DNA of 64,000 bases from Clostridium hydrogeniformans DSM 21757 (GTDB lineage Bacteria; Bacillota; Clostridia; Clostridiales; Clostridiaceae), in NCBI RefSeq assembly GCF_000686705.1, contig NZ_JMLJ01000013.1:62001-126000 (forward strand). The letters run 5' to 3'. Position 1 is the first letter of the stretch. Every line of letters begins with the position of its first letter. The position numbers and the translations under genes are program-made. Below, piece by piece: positions 26,054 through 33,994 of the stretch. The notes beneath the pieces were generated by a model, which saw nothing but the letters and a program-made list of their open reading frames with translations, made no database searches and was not told the origin of the DNA.

Positions 26054-26085
26054 AAGGGTGACTCTAAGAGTCACCCTTGATTTTT
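26054..26085 (+). terminator. Rho-independent terminator between IIC and namZ
   Basis: AAGGGTGACTCT-A-AGAGTCACCCTT is a perfect 12-bp hairpin followed by GATTTTT. It could leave namZ at lower or separately controlled expression. Confidence 0.88.
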
Positions 26086-26130
26086 AAGATTACACCACTT
26101 TAAAACTTGTATAATTAGGAGGAATTAGTG

Positions 26131-27285
26131 ATGAGGCACCAAGTTCTAAATGGAATAGATAATTTAGATGAAATAAAGAAAGCCTTAGGAGATAAAAAGG
26201 TTGGACTTATAACATCTCCTAGTGGAATAAATAAGGATTTTAAGTATACAATAGATGTATTTAATGAGAATTTTAATCTAGTAGCTTTATTTTCTCCAGA
26301 GCATGGAATAAGGGGAAACCTTCAAGCAGGGGAAGAGGTAGGTACTTATACTGATGAAAGAACTGGAATAAAGGTTTATAGCCTTTATGGAGAAAATAAA
26401 AAGCCTTCAAAAGAAATGTTAGAAGGTATAGATGTATTAGTATTCGATATAGGAGATGTGGGCTCAAGATTCTACACATATATATATTCCATGGGGTATT
26501 GTTTAGAGGCATGTAAGGAAAATAATAAAAAGCTTTTGGTACTAGATAGAATAAATATACTTGGTGGAGAAAAGGTGGAAGGAAATATATTAGAAGAGGA
26601 ATTTAAAACCTTTGTAGGTATGTATCCAATTCCTATAAGATATGGGTTAACCATAGGGGAACTTGCCCATTATTTTAATAATGAATTTAATATAGGTTGT
26701 GATTTAGAGGTTATTAAAATAAAAGAATGGGAAAGGTGGATGCTTTATGAAGATACAGATTTGCCTTGGATAAGTCCTTCTCCTAATATGCCAAGTCTTT
26801 CTACATCCTTATTATATAATGGAACTTGCCTCTTAGAGGGAACAAATATTTCAGAAGGAAGAGGAACAACAAAACCCTTTGAAATAGTTGGAGCACCTTG
26901 GATAGATGGATATAAGTTAGCAGAGATTATGGAAGAGAAAAATATTAAAGGGGTTAGATTTAGACCTATATATTATACTCCTACCTTTTCAAAGCATGAA
27001 GGAAAGATGTGTGGAGGAGTCCAAATACACATAACAGATACAAGAGAAGTTAATGGAGTAGAAGTAGGCTTACATTTACTTGAAGTTATAATAAAAATGG
27101 ATAAGGGAGATCTTCAATTTATTGAAAGTGAAGGTTATGGAATTTTCTTAGATTCTATTTCAGGAACTAAAATATTAAGAGAAAGCCTTGGGAAAGAGTT
27201 AAGTGCTAAGGATATATTAGAAAAGTGGAACACTGAAACTCAATCTTTTAGGGAAAAAGCTTCTAAGTATTATCTATATAAATAA
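26131..27285 (+). CDS. namZ: Exo-beta-N-acetylmuramidase NamZ-like protein (DUF1343, GH171), no signal peptide
   Basis: 384 residues from ATG 26131 (AGGAGG eight bases upstream). DUF1343 motifs: KVGLITSPSGINKDF, LVALFSPEHGIRG (candidate catalytic Glu in PEHG), VLVFDIGDVGSRFYTYIYSM, and SPSPNMPSLSTSLLYNGTCL with LLEGTNISEGRGTTKPFE. NamZ (YbbC) of Bacillus subtilis releases MurNAc from the non-reducing end of glycan fragments and is secreted. Here the N-terminus is hydrophilic (MRHQVLNGIDNLDEIKKALG) with no signal peptide, so it should act in the cytoplasm on imported fragments. It is separated from the PTS operon by a terminator. Confidence 0.88.
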   Translation: MRHQVLNGIDNLDEIKKALGDKKVGLITSPSGINKDFKYTIDVFNENFNLVALFSPEHGIRGNLQAGEEVGTYTDERTGIKVYSLYGENKKPSKEMLEGIDVLVFDIGDVGSRFYTYIYSMGYCLEACKENNKKLLVLDRINILGGEKVEGNILEEEFKTFVGMYPIPIRYGLTIGELAHYFNNEFNIGCDLEVIKIKEWERWMLYEDTDLPWISPSPNMPSLSTSLLYNGTCLLEGTNISEGRGTTKPFEIVGAPWIDGYKLAEIMEEKNIKGVRFRPIYYTPTFSKHEGKMCGGVQIHITDTREVNGVEVGLHLLEVIIKMDKGDLQFIESEGYGIFLDSISGTKILRESLGKELSAKDILEKWNTETQSFREKASKYYLYK

Positions 27286-27405
27286 TTATAAAATTGATGA
27301 GGAGTAGTATATAAGTTTAAAGTATATTTTATAGATTACTAACACACTTATCTAATTAATATATTTTAATAAAATAGTAAACTAACTCTAAAGTCAATTT
27401 ATATA

Positions 27406-27450
27406 AAAATAGAGCTGTATATATTTTAATATATATGGTTCTATTTATTT
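27406..27450 (+). terminator. Rho-independent terminator after namZ
   Basis: AAAATAGAGCTGTATATATT pairs with the segment ending GGTTCTATTT and is followed by ATTTTATAT. It lies about 120 bases after the stop. Confidence 0.65.
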
Positions 27451-27753
27451 TATATACATGGATTTTATAGAATGGCTATGTTTTAAGATAGTGGTGAAAT
27501 ACATGAATAATTGCAGGGAAGTTGGATGACTTACCTGCAAACTTTGAAGTATCAAAGGAATTCTGATCTATGTATACCAATTCTAAGTCATTAATTACTT
27601 TGTAGTCAGGAATTATACATTTAAAGAAAGGCATATAAGGCTTTAAATAGCTTGATATAAAACCTTAAAGCAGTATAATAATTAAAAAAGGAATAAAATA
27701 ATAAATTATTTAGATTTTATAATATTTAATTTAAAAAGGGGATGAAGTAGATT
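27451..27753. other. Intergenic stretch with a hairpin and a possible gene remnant
   Basis: TTGCAGG-N16-CCTGCAA (27511-27540), with extra AAGT/ACTT pairing, forms a good hairpin. In the same place one frame reads IIAGKLDDLPANFEVSKEF between two stops, with protein-like codon use but no start or ribosome site. It may be the decayed end of a lost gene. Confidence 0.3.
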
Positions 27754-28728
27754 ATGGGGAGACCAAAGGTATACATTGCAAATAAAGTGCCATATGAGGT
27801 GGAAGAGTATATAGGTAAGCACTGTGATTATGAAAAGTGGGATAAGGATGAAGAAGTAGGAAAAGATGAACTATTTAATAAAATCAGTGATAAAAACGGG
27901 GTACTTTTAGCAGGGATTAAGGTTGATGAGGAGTTTATAGATGCAGCTCCTAAGTTAAAAGTAGTTAGTAATGCTACAGTTGGATACAATAACTTTAACT
28001 TAGATGCTATGAAGTCAAGAAATATTATAGGCACTAATACTCCTAATGTATTAAATAATACTGTTGCAGATCTTATATTTGGATTGATTCTAGCTTCCGC
28101 ACGTAGGATAACAGAGATGGATAAGTACGTAAAGGATGGCAATTGGAAAGCACCAGCTGATAATAGTTTATTTGGAGTGGATGTTCATAACTCAACTTTA
28201 GGTATAATCGGCATGGGAAGGATAGGAGAGGTTGTAGCTAAAAGGGCAAAGCTTGGCTTCGATATGGATGTAATATATTATAATAGAAACAGAAAGTTAG
28301 AAATAGAAGAGGAATTAGGAATAGAGTATAGTGATTTTGAAGACCTGCTTAAAAAGTCTGATTTTATTTTATTAATGACACCACTTAATAATGAAACATA
28401 TCATCTTATAGACTCTAAAGAGTTTAATATGATGAAAACCACATCCATATTTATTAATGCTTCAAGAGGAAGTACAGTAAATGAAAAGGCTCTAATTGAA
28501 GCATTACAAAATAAAAAGATTTTAGGAGCAGGTCTTGATGTTTATGAAAGTGAACCAATAGAAATAGATAATCTACTTCTTAAGATGGATAATGTGGTTA
28601 CTCTTCCTCACTTAGGATCAGCAACTGAAAGAACTCGCTCTCAAATGGCTATGTTAGCTGCTGAAAATCTTGTTAAAGGAGTATTAGGAGAAGTTCCACC
28701 TAATGCTGTACCTGAGCTTATTAAGTAG
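27754..28728 (+). CDS. D-isomer-specific 2-hydroxyacid dehydrogenase (glyoxylate reductase type)
   Basis: 324 residues, AAGGGGATGAAG upstream. The Rossmann domain has TLGIIGMGRIGEVVAKRA. The catalytic triad context is present: NASRGSTVNEKAL (Arg), GAGLDVYESEPIE (Glu) and TLPHLGSATERTR (His). NAD(P)H-dependent enzymes of this kind reduce glyoxylate, hydroxypyruvate or other 2-oxoacids. Substrate not predictable. A second, different member lies at 47806. Probably monocistronic or paired with the nitroreductase at 28821. Confidence 0.92.
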   Translation: MGRPKVYIANKVPYEVEEYIGKHCDYEKWDKDEEVGKDELFNKISDKNGVLLAGIKVDEEFIDAAPKLKVVSNATVGYNNFNLDAMKSRNIIGTNTPNVLNNTVADLIFGLILASARRITEMDKYVKDGNWKAPADNSLFGVDVHNSTLGIIGMGRIGEVVAKRAKLGFDMDVIYYNRNRKLEIEEELGIEYSDFEDLLKKSDFILLMTPLNNETYHLIDSKEFNMMKTTSIFINASRGSTVNEKALIEALQNKKILGAGLDVYESEPIEIDNLLLKMDNVVTLPHLGSATERTRSQMAMLAAENLVKGVLGEVPPNAVPELIK

Positions 28729-28820
28729 AGATTTAAATTTTTAGTAGATATTATACATGAATTAAAAAGGCTTAGAGTAAGTATATTAATAGAATATATT
28801 GAGTATAGGGGGATTTTAAT

Positions 28821-29381
28821 ATGAATGAAATTTTAAAGGTTATAAGAGATAGAAGGAGTACAAGAAATTTCTTACCGGATCAAATCAAAGAATCAGATTT
28901 AAAGAATATACTAGATGCAGGGATTTATGCACCAAGTGCTACAAATAAACAACCATGGCATTTTACAGTAGTACAGAATAAAGATCTTATAGATAGATTA
29001 AATTATAGCTTTAAAGAGTTTGCTAAAAAGTCAGATAATGATTATCTTAGAAAATTTGGTAATAATGAAAACTTCCATGTTTTTTATAACTCACCTACAG
29101 TTATATTGGTATCAGGAGATGAAACTAATAGATACTCTCCAATTGATTGTGCAGCAGCAGTAGAAAACATGTTAATAGCAGGGGAATCTTTAGGAGTTGG
29201 CTCTTGTTGGATTGGATTTATTGAGTATTTATTAAATAGTGAAGAGGGAAAAGGATTCCTTAAGGAACTTCAAATACCAGAAGGTTTTAGACAAATACAT
29301 GCAGTATCTCTTGGATATAAAAAGGGAACCTCAACTAATGGTCCATCAAGAAAAGAAAATACAATTACCTATATAAAGTAA
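28821..29381 (+). CDS. Nitroreductase-family FMN oxidoreductase
   Basis: 186 residues, GTATAGGGGGAT upstream. IRDRRSTRNFLPDQIKESDL, GIYAPSATNKQPWHFTVVQN (FMN-binding), and LIAGESLGVGSCWIGFIEY are nitroreductase-fold signatures. A C-terminal HAVSLGYKKG completes the fold. Members reduce nitroaromatics, quinones or flavins. One of three nitroreductase-fold proteins in the window (12779, 28821, 45145). Confidence 0.9.
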   Translation: MNEILKVIRDRRSTRNFLPDQIKESDLKNILDAGIYAPSATNKQPWHFTVVQNKDLIDRLNYSFKEFAKKSDNDYLRKFGNNENFHVFYNSPTVILVSGDETNRYSPIDCAAAVENMLIAGESLGVGSCWIGFIEYLLNSEEGKGFLKELQIPEGFRQIHAVSLGYKKGTSTNGPSRKENTITYIK

Positions 29382-29395
29382 AATTTAGTGAATAA

Positions 29396-29445
29396 AACAC
29401 CAAAGGACTAACTTTAGTTAGTATTTTGGTGTTATTTTCTTTATG
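29396..29445. terminator. Bidirectional terminator between convergent genes
   Basis: AACACCAAA(A)...TTTTGGTGTT with an inner ACTAAC/GTTAGT pairing, followed by ATTTTCTTT on the plus strand. It serves the nitroreductase and possibly the HNH-like gene. Confidence 0.75.
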
Positions 29446-29453
29446 ATAAAAGG

Positions 29454-30119
29454 TTAAATTTCAACAGTCTCTAAGTTGTTTCTTCTATTATCTAATGGAT
29501 TAAGATTAATATGATGAATAGTTTCATTATCAGAAGGATTCATAAGTATTCTATCTAAGTGAATTCTTCCACTAGGAGTATTAGCTACAACACAAAGATT
29601 TCCATGAATTCTATGTTCTACCCAACTATATTCATCAGTAATTACTTTATGTAAATCTTCCTTAGATATTAAAGCTTTAGATATAGCTTTACCAGTTTTA
29701 TTTCTTAAAATTATAGAAACTGTGTTCTCATCTATAATTTCATAATCATTTCTAGTGTTTCTTTCAACTATTTCTAGGTTACATTTTCTGTTATCTAAAG
29801 TATCTCCATTTATGTGTCTAATAGGAGCTTTAGCATGAGTGTTTAAAATTACACTTTGTAAGCTTTGTTTTAATGGTTTACCTTTTTTATTAGTTTTAGT
29901 TAAACTTATATTCTGAATTATATAGTTGTTAAAATCTTTATTCCATTCAGCAAACCAAATTCCCATAGCTTTAACCTTTTCTATATCATTAAAGTCTATT
30001 TTCACTGTAAGTTCTGAACCATTCTTTTTTAATAATGAAATTAAAGCAGTATCTCCTTTAATTTCATACGTATTTTCTATGTTCTTGTAATTTGTATTTA
30101 TAAAAAACACCTCTTTCAT
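29454..30119 (-). CDS. HNH-endonuclease-like protein with two tandem AP2/HNH-type units
   Basis: 221 residues. Two repeats end in nearly the same motif: IRHINGDTLDNRKCNLEIVE (about residues 98-117) and IHHINLNPLDNRRNNLETVE (C-terminus). Each is preceded by a ~100-residue beta-rich segment like the AP2-like part of phage HNH proteins (DFNDIEKVKAMGIWFAEWNK). Phage and homing HNH enzymes usually read DHINGN-LDNR; the Asp is Arg or His here, so nuclease activity is doubtful. It stands alone with no phage genes nearby and may be a domesticated mobile gene. GAGGTGTTTTTT lies before the ATG. Confidence 0.7.
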   Translation of the reverse strand: MKEVFFINTNYKNIENTYEIKGDTALISLLKKNGSELTVKIDFNDIEKVKAMGIWFAEWNKDFNNYIIQNISLTKTNKKGKPLKQSLQSVILNTHAKAPIRHINGDTLDNRKCNLEIVERNTRNDYEIIDENTVSIILRNKTGKAISKALISKEDLHKVITDEYSWVEHRIHGNLCVVANTPSGRIHLDRILMNPSDNETIHHINLNPLDNRRNNLETVEI

Positions 30120-30183
30120 TCTTTTGGTATGAAAACAAGTATAACAGAGGGGAGACTAAAATGATACTGTTATAGATATATAT

Positions 30184-30230
30184 ATAGGTTTTAAGGATAA
30201 AACTTATTTTATACACTAATTAAAACCTAT
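30184..30230 (+). repeat. Short (47-bp) version of the dispersed foldback repeat
   Basis: ATAGGTTTTAA...TTAAAACCTAT gives perfect 11-bp terminal inverted repeats, the same ends as the longer copies but with the middle missing. Its right part is also complementary to 30245-30268 (TAGGCTTTAATTAGTGTATA onward), giving a further hairpin. Confidence 0.6.
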
Positions 30231-30290
30231 GAGTTTCAATATATTAGGCTTTAATTAGTGTATAAGTTAAAATTCAAGCTTAAAACTAGA

Positions 30291-30393
30291 TATAGGAATT
30301 TAAGTTTAAAAGTTAATTTATACATTTGTCTAAATCATTATAAATTAAGGATATTTTAATGAATAAGTTAATTCTTTATATTAAGACCTTATA
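30291..30393 (+). repeat. Dispersed ~104-bp foldback repeat, copy A
   Basis: Starts TATAGGAATTTAAG, ends GACCTTATA, 103 bp. Contains the shared blocks TTAATTTATACAT and GATATTTTAATGAATAAGTT. It sits in the 343-bp gap downstream of sod on the minus strand. Confidence 0.7.
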
Positions 30394-30410
30394 TAGTTTA
30401 AAATTTATAA

Positions 30411-30449
30411 TAGAGTAGGAGAGAAATTAAGTTTCTCTCCTACTCTATT
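30411..30449. terminator. Terminator of the superoxide dismutase gene
   Basis: TAGAGTAGGAGAGAAA pairs perfectly over 16 bp with TTTCTCTCCTACTCTA around a 5-base loop, just past the sod stop codon. Confidence 0.85.
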
Positions 30450-30462
30450 AATATTATATTAG

Positions 30463-31059
30463 TTATTTTTTAGAAGCACATTTAAATCTGTCACTTACAA
30501 CATCCCAGTTTACTATGTTCCACCAGGCTTCCACAAAGGCAGCTCTCTTATTTTGATATTTTAAGTAATATGCATGCTCCCAAACATCTAGGATTAATAA
30601 AGGTTTAACAGCCCATTGAGTTAAGTCTTGATGCTTTTCAGCTGTTAATATTACTAACTTTTCAAATAAGCAATTCCAACATAAAATACACCAGCCAGAG
30701 CCTTCTACTGCAATAGCTGCTGCAGAAAATTGTTTTTTGAAGGTTTCATAGTCTCCAAAGTCTTTGTTTATTTGAGTTAGTAAGTCTTCTTTAGGTTCTC
30801 CACTGTTAGGGGACATATTTTCCCAAAATAAAGTATGTAATATGTGTCCTGCTCCGTGGAAAGCTAATTCTCTTTCATAGTGTTTAATTAAGGAGTAGTC
30901 TCCTGTTTTTCTACATTCTTCAACTTTAGCCTCTGCACTATTTAATCCATCTACATAACCTTTATGATGAAGATCATGGTGAATCTTTAAAGTAGCCTCA
31001 TCATAGTGAGGCTCTAAAGCATTATATGCATAAGGTAAATCTGGTAAAGTATGAGCCAT
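30463..31059 (-). CDS. sodA: Superoxide dismutase (Fe/Mn family)
   Basis: 198 residues, CGAGGTGATATAA upstream. All four metal ligands are visible: His27 (LKIHHDLHH), His76 (GAGHILHTLFW), Asp159 and His163 (LDVWEHAYYLKY). It converts superoxide to O2 and H2O2 in the cytosol. LTQWAVKPLLILDVWEHAYY is standard for the family. Several extra cysteines (GSGWCILCWNC, and FKCASKK at the C-terminus) replace residues that are usually aromatic or small. Mn and Fe forms cannot be separated by eye. It fits the oxygen-defence theme of the window. Confidence 0.95.
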   Translation of the reverse strand: MAHTLPDLPYAYNALEPHYDEATLKIHHDLHHKGYVDGLNSAEAKVEECRKTGDYSLIKHYERELAFHGAGHILHTLFWENMSPNSGEPKEDLLTQINKDFGDYETFKKQFSAAAIAVEGSGWCILCWNCLFEKLVILTAEKHQDLTQWAVKPLLILDVWEHAYYLKYQNKRAAFVEAWWNIVNWDVVSDRFKCASKK

Positions 31060-31207
31060 TTATATCACCTCGTAAATTATAATTTAATATGTGTTTATTA
31101 TTACTCTTAGATTATAATTTATACATTGATAGAATCTGGAATATTTATATTGTTAGGCTATTACAGGGAGTAAATAGAATTATTAAATTTTAGTATATAA
31201 ATATTAT

Positions 31208-31311
31208 TATAGGGTTTTAAGTTTTAAACTTAATTTATACATCTATCCAAAGAAAGATAAATCAATGATATTTTTAAGGAATAAGTTAAGTGTTTATGTA
31301 AAAACCCTATA
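31208..31311 (+). repeat. Dispersed ~104-bp foldback repeat, copy B (best preserved)
   Basis: Perfect 11-bp ends TATAGGGTTTT (31208-31218) and AAAACCCTATA (31301-31311). The arms continue as an imperfect palindrome of about 33 bp each (CTTAATTTATAC against GAATAAGTTAAG). The core reads AAAGAAAGATAAATCAATG. An additional hairpin CCTATAG/CTATAGG (31306-31327) overlaps its right end. The rest of the 381-bp gap shows no gene. Confidence 0.75.
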
Positions 31312-31440
31312 GTTTATAAGCTATAGGATTCTTACATGTTATGCTGGTTAAATTTATTAACTTTAATTAATTATTTTGAAATATTACATTTTAATACAGT
31401 AAAAATACTTAACTAGAGTAACATATAAATTTAATCTATC

Positions 31441-32424
31441 TTAAATAGGACGACCAAAGTTATCTTTGGTTATATTTAAGAAGTTATTTAATTTAATTCT
31501 TAAACCTACCATCCATTCAGGCTCATTATTCCATGTGTCTTTTAGGGAACGAAGTAAACGAACATAACTATATAGGTCAGCATATCTTCTGAAAATAGGA
31601 AGTAACTTAATCATATCATGTGAAGTATTATACTCTGTATTGTATCCAGAAATAAATTTCTCTAAAAAATAATCTATATTATCGTCTTCAATAGTGTCTT
31701 TAATAGATTCTATTGCTTGTACTACATCCATGGTATACCAATGATATAAGCCATCATCAAAATCTATAGGATGGTAGCTGTTTGTAGTTTTATTATAGAA
31801 TACATTATCTGTTTCAAAGTCATAATGAATAAGACCAAAATTTTCTTTAGTAGAGGGAAGATTTAAAAAATATTCTCTTAGTATATGGAGTTCATTTATA
31901 GCTGAAGACTCATCAGGGAAGTTAGATAAGATATCTTCCATCCATATTAGAGTATCCATCCAACCTTTACGTGGTTTTTGAGAAGGGATATACTCACAAC
32001 TTAATTTATGCAATTTTCCTAAAGATTTACCATAGTGGAATATAATATCCTCCGTTAAGGATATCCTACTTAATGGCCTACCAGGCACTTCTTTAAAAGC
32101 TACTGCACAATATACTCCCCAAGGAGTATCTACTACTTCAAGTTCATTTCCCCTTTTTGATAATAGAGTTTCTACGGTAGGGTAGCCATTATTTCTTAAA
32201 TAACTTAAGAATTCAAGTTCAGCCATTATGCTATCCTTAGATTTTTCTTCAGAAGGAGTAAATCTAAGAAAAATATTTTCTTCATTATTTTTAAATATAT
32301 AAATAGCATTAGATGAAATTCTAAAGAATTTTAGGGGGTCAGACTCTGATTTATCATAATCCCAATTTTCAAGTATCATTAGGGCCAAATCTTTATTATC
32401 AAATAAATATTTTAATTTTAACAA
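31441..32424 (-). CDS. Aminoglycoside phosphotransferase/CHK-like kinase family protein
   Basis: About 328 residues if it starts at TTG 32424, which has GTGAGGT nine bases upstream; a GTG at 32439 and a longer frame into rsgA also exist. The kinase core shows IFLRFTPSEEKSKDS (nucleotide loop/Lys region), LGKLHKLS, the catalytic loop FGLIHYDFETDNVFY and the metal motif HPIDFDDGLYHWYTMDV. The APH/choline-kinase-like fold phosphorylates small molecules such as homoserine, choline or antibiotics. FRISSNAIYIFK resembles the N-terminus of uncharacterised family members. It follows rsgA by about 17 bases. Substrate unknown. Confidence 0.8.
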   Translation of the reverse strand: MLKLKYLFDNKDLALMILENWDYDKSESDPLKFFRISSNAIYIFKNNEENIFLRFTPSEEKSKDSIMAELEFLSYLRNNGYPTVETLLSKRGNELEVVDTPWGVYCAVAFKEVPGRPLSRISLTEDIIFHYGKSLGKLHKLSCEYIPSQKPRKGWMDTLIWMEDILSNFPDESSAINELHILREYFLNLPSTKENFGLIHYDFETDNVFYNKTTNSYHPIDFDDGLYHWYTMDVVQAIESIKDTIEDDNIDYFLEKFISGYNTEYNTSHDMIKLLPIFRRYADLYSYVRLLRSLKDTWNNEPEWMVGLRIKLNNFLNITKDNFGRPI

Positions 32425-32440
32425 TACACATAACCTCACT

Positions 32441-33502
32441 TTATATTTTTTTATTATTCTTTCTATTACTGTAATAAGCATTTTTACTTTCCTTTAATGA
32501 TTTTAACTCTTTTAACTGAGATATATAGCTTTCAAACCTTTTAATGGGTAGTTCTCCTGAGTCTATAGCCATTTTAATTGCACAACCTGGTTCTTTTTTA
32601 TGGGTGCAGTCTCTATATTTACATTTTTCAGTTAGGGAATAAACATCTTTAAAGCTTTCTTTAAGAATATCTTCATCTGCCCATAACTGAAGTTCTCGAA
32701 TACCAGGGGTATCTATTAGCATGCAACCAGATTGGTGAAGGAAAAGCCTAGGACTCGTTGTGGTATGCTTACCCTTTTTATTGGAATCACTTACTGAATT
32801 TGTTCTTTGCATATCATCTCCAAATAGATAATTAATGATTGAAGACTTTCCAACTCCAGAAGAACCAAGAAATACAAGAGTTTTACCAAGGCATAAATAT
32901 TCATTAAATACATTCAAGTTAATCTTATCTAGAATGCTTATGGCATGAATATCTATATCATGAGAAGCGGCCTTTATGTTTTCTATATATTCAGATATAT
33001 CATTGCAAAGATCACATTTATTTAGAAGTATTACAGGTAATATTTTGCTACTGCGAACTAGAGTAATATATCTTTCAATTCTCTGTACATTAAAATTATC
33101 ATCTGCACCAATTACAATAAAGGCGATATCTATATTTGATCCTATAATTTGCTCTTCTATATATCCACCTACCAGCACACCATTTTTCACTTTTCTTCCC
33201 CCTGAAATTGAGAGTTTACGAGAAAAGTAACTTTTTCTTGGTAGGATATCATGTATTACCACTTCTTTATCATTAATATTTTTAATTACGACCCAATCAC
33301 CAACAGTGGGATAATCTTTTTTAACATCTGCATTATGCATAAATTTTCCGCTTAACTTACCACTGAAATTACCTTTCTCTGAATATACAATATAATTTCC
33401 TTTGTGTTGATTTACCACTCTTCCAGCCTCAAAACCTTTTTCTAAATAAGACTTAAATTTATCTTGGAAATAATTATCCCAACCTAAATTTTCTAAACTC
33501 AT
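32441..33502 (-). CDS. rsgA: Ribosome small subunit-dependent GTPase A
   Basis: 353 residues, AAAGGAGATTTT upstream. N-terminal OB fold (GRVVNQHKGNYIVYSEKG, GDWVVIKN). The GTPase is circularly permuted: NKCD (G4, 161-164) comes before GSSGVGKS (G1, 213-220) and DTPG (G3, 264-267). The C-terminal zinc knuckle is CKYRDCTHKKEPGC (Cys294, Cys299, His301, Cys307). RsgA matures the 30S subunit. The order is unmistakable. Its stop is closely followed by the CHK-kinase gene. Confidence 0.96.
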   Translation of the reverse strand: MSLENLGWDNYFQDKFKSYLEKGFEAGRVVNQHKGNYIVYSEKGNFSGKLSGKFMHNADVKKDYPTVGDWVVIKNINDKEVVIHDILPRKSYFSRKLSISGGRKVKNGVLVGGYIEEQIIGSNIDIAFIVIGADDNFNVQRIERYITLVRSSKILPVILLNKCDLCNDISEYIENIKAASHDIDIHAISILDKINLNVFNEYLCLGKTLVFLGSSGVGKSSIINYLFGDDMQRTNSVSDSNKKGKHTTTSPRLFLHQSGCMLIDTPGIRELQLWADEDILKESFKDVYSLTEKCKYRDCTHKKEPGCAIKMAIDSGELPIKRFESYISQLKELKSLKESKNAYYSNRKNNKKI

Positions 33503-33660
33503 AAAATCTCCTTTTCTTTTTAAGTTTTAAAATTATTTATTTTTACTATATAAGAATTTTAGATATAGAACTTAAAAATTGAATTCCAATCTTAGGAAAA
33601 TAAATATTGTTATAAAACTTAATATGAGCCTTAAATAAAGTCATATGGAGGTTAAATAAA
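33503..33660. other. Promoter-side intergenic region of rsgA
   Basis: AT-rich, no ORF or strong hairpin seen. Together with the RNA-like segment at 33667-33905 it fills the 492-bp gap between rsgA and the XdhC-like gene. Confidence 0.4.
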
Positions 33661-33666
33661 AGAATA

Positions 33667-33905
33667 TAAAAAGCCCACAGTAAGATTAACCTACTGTGGG
33701 ACACTTAAAATTAAGCATAAAAAATACACGATAACCTATACCGTGTATCTTAAATCTACTATTAAGGCTAAAGGGTTAAATTAAAGGTGTTCAAAAGGCG
33801 CAATAAACAGAGGGAATAACAAGTCCCTTTTTAGAAAGCCTTTGAACCTATATGCAATTATTTTAAAATCACCTCATATGACTTTTGCATAAAATAATCT
33901 CTCCT
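33667..33905 (-). ncRNA. Structured minus-strand RNA candidate with two consecutive terminators
   Basis: On the minus strand, after GAAAGGAGAG and a 10-codon frame (MQKSYEVILK, ATG at 33889), GGTTCAAAGGC (33848-33838) pairs with GCCTTTTGAAC (33799-33789), enclosing an AGGGA/TCCCT stem (33828-33811). Two hairpins followed by T-runs come next: ATACACG/CGTGTAT (33748-33724, then TTTTTT) and CCCACAGTA/TACTGTGGG (33700-33674, then CTTTTT). It could be the 3' tail of the xdhC transcript, a leader with attenuator, or a small RNA. Confidence 0.4.
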
Positions 33906-33994
33906 TTCACCTATAAATTTATTAAGCTTTCCAAATATATTACCATATATTAACTTAGAATACAATATTATTACACAACTAATGTATAATCTTC

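Noticed and set aside
30120-31440. CRISPR-like array from repeated motifs around sodA
   Set aside because: The repeats are ~100-bp palindromic elements at irregular distance, without spacers or cas genes.
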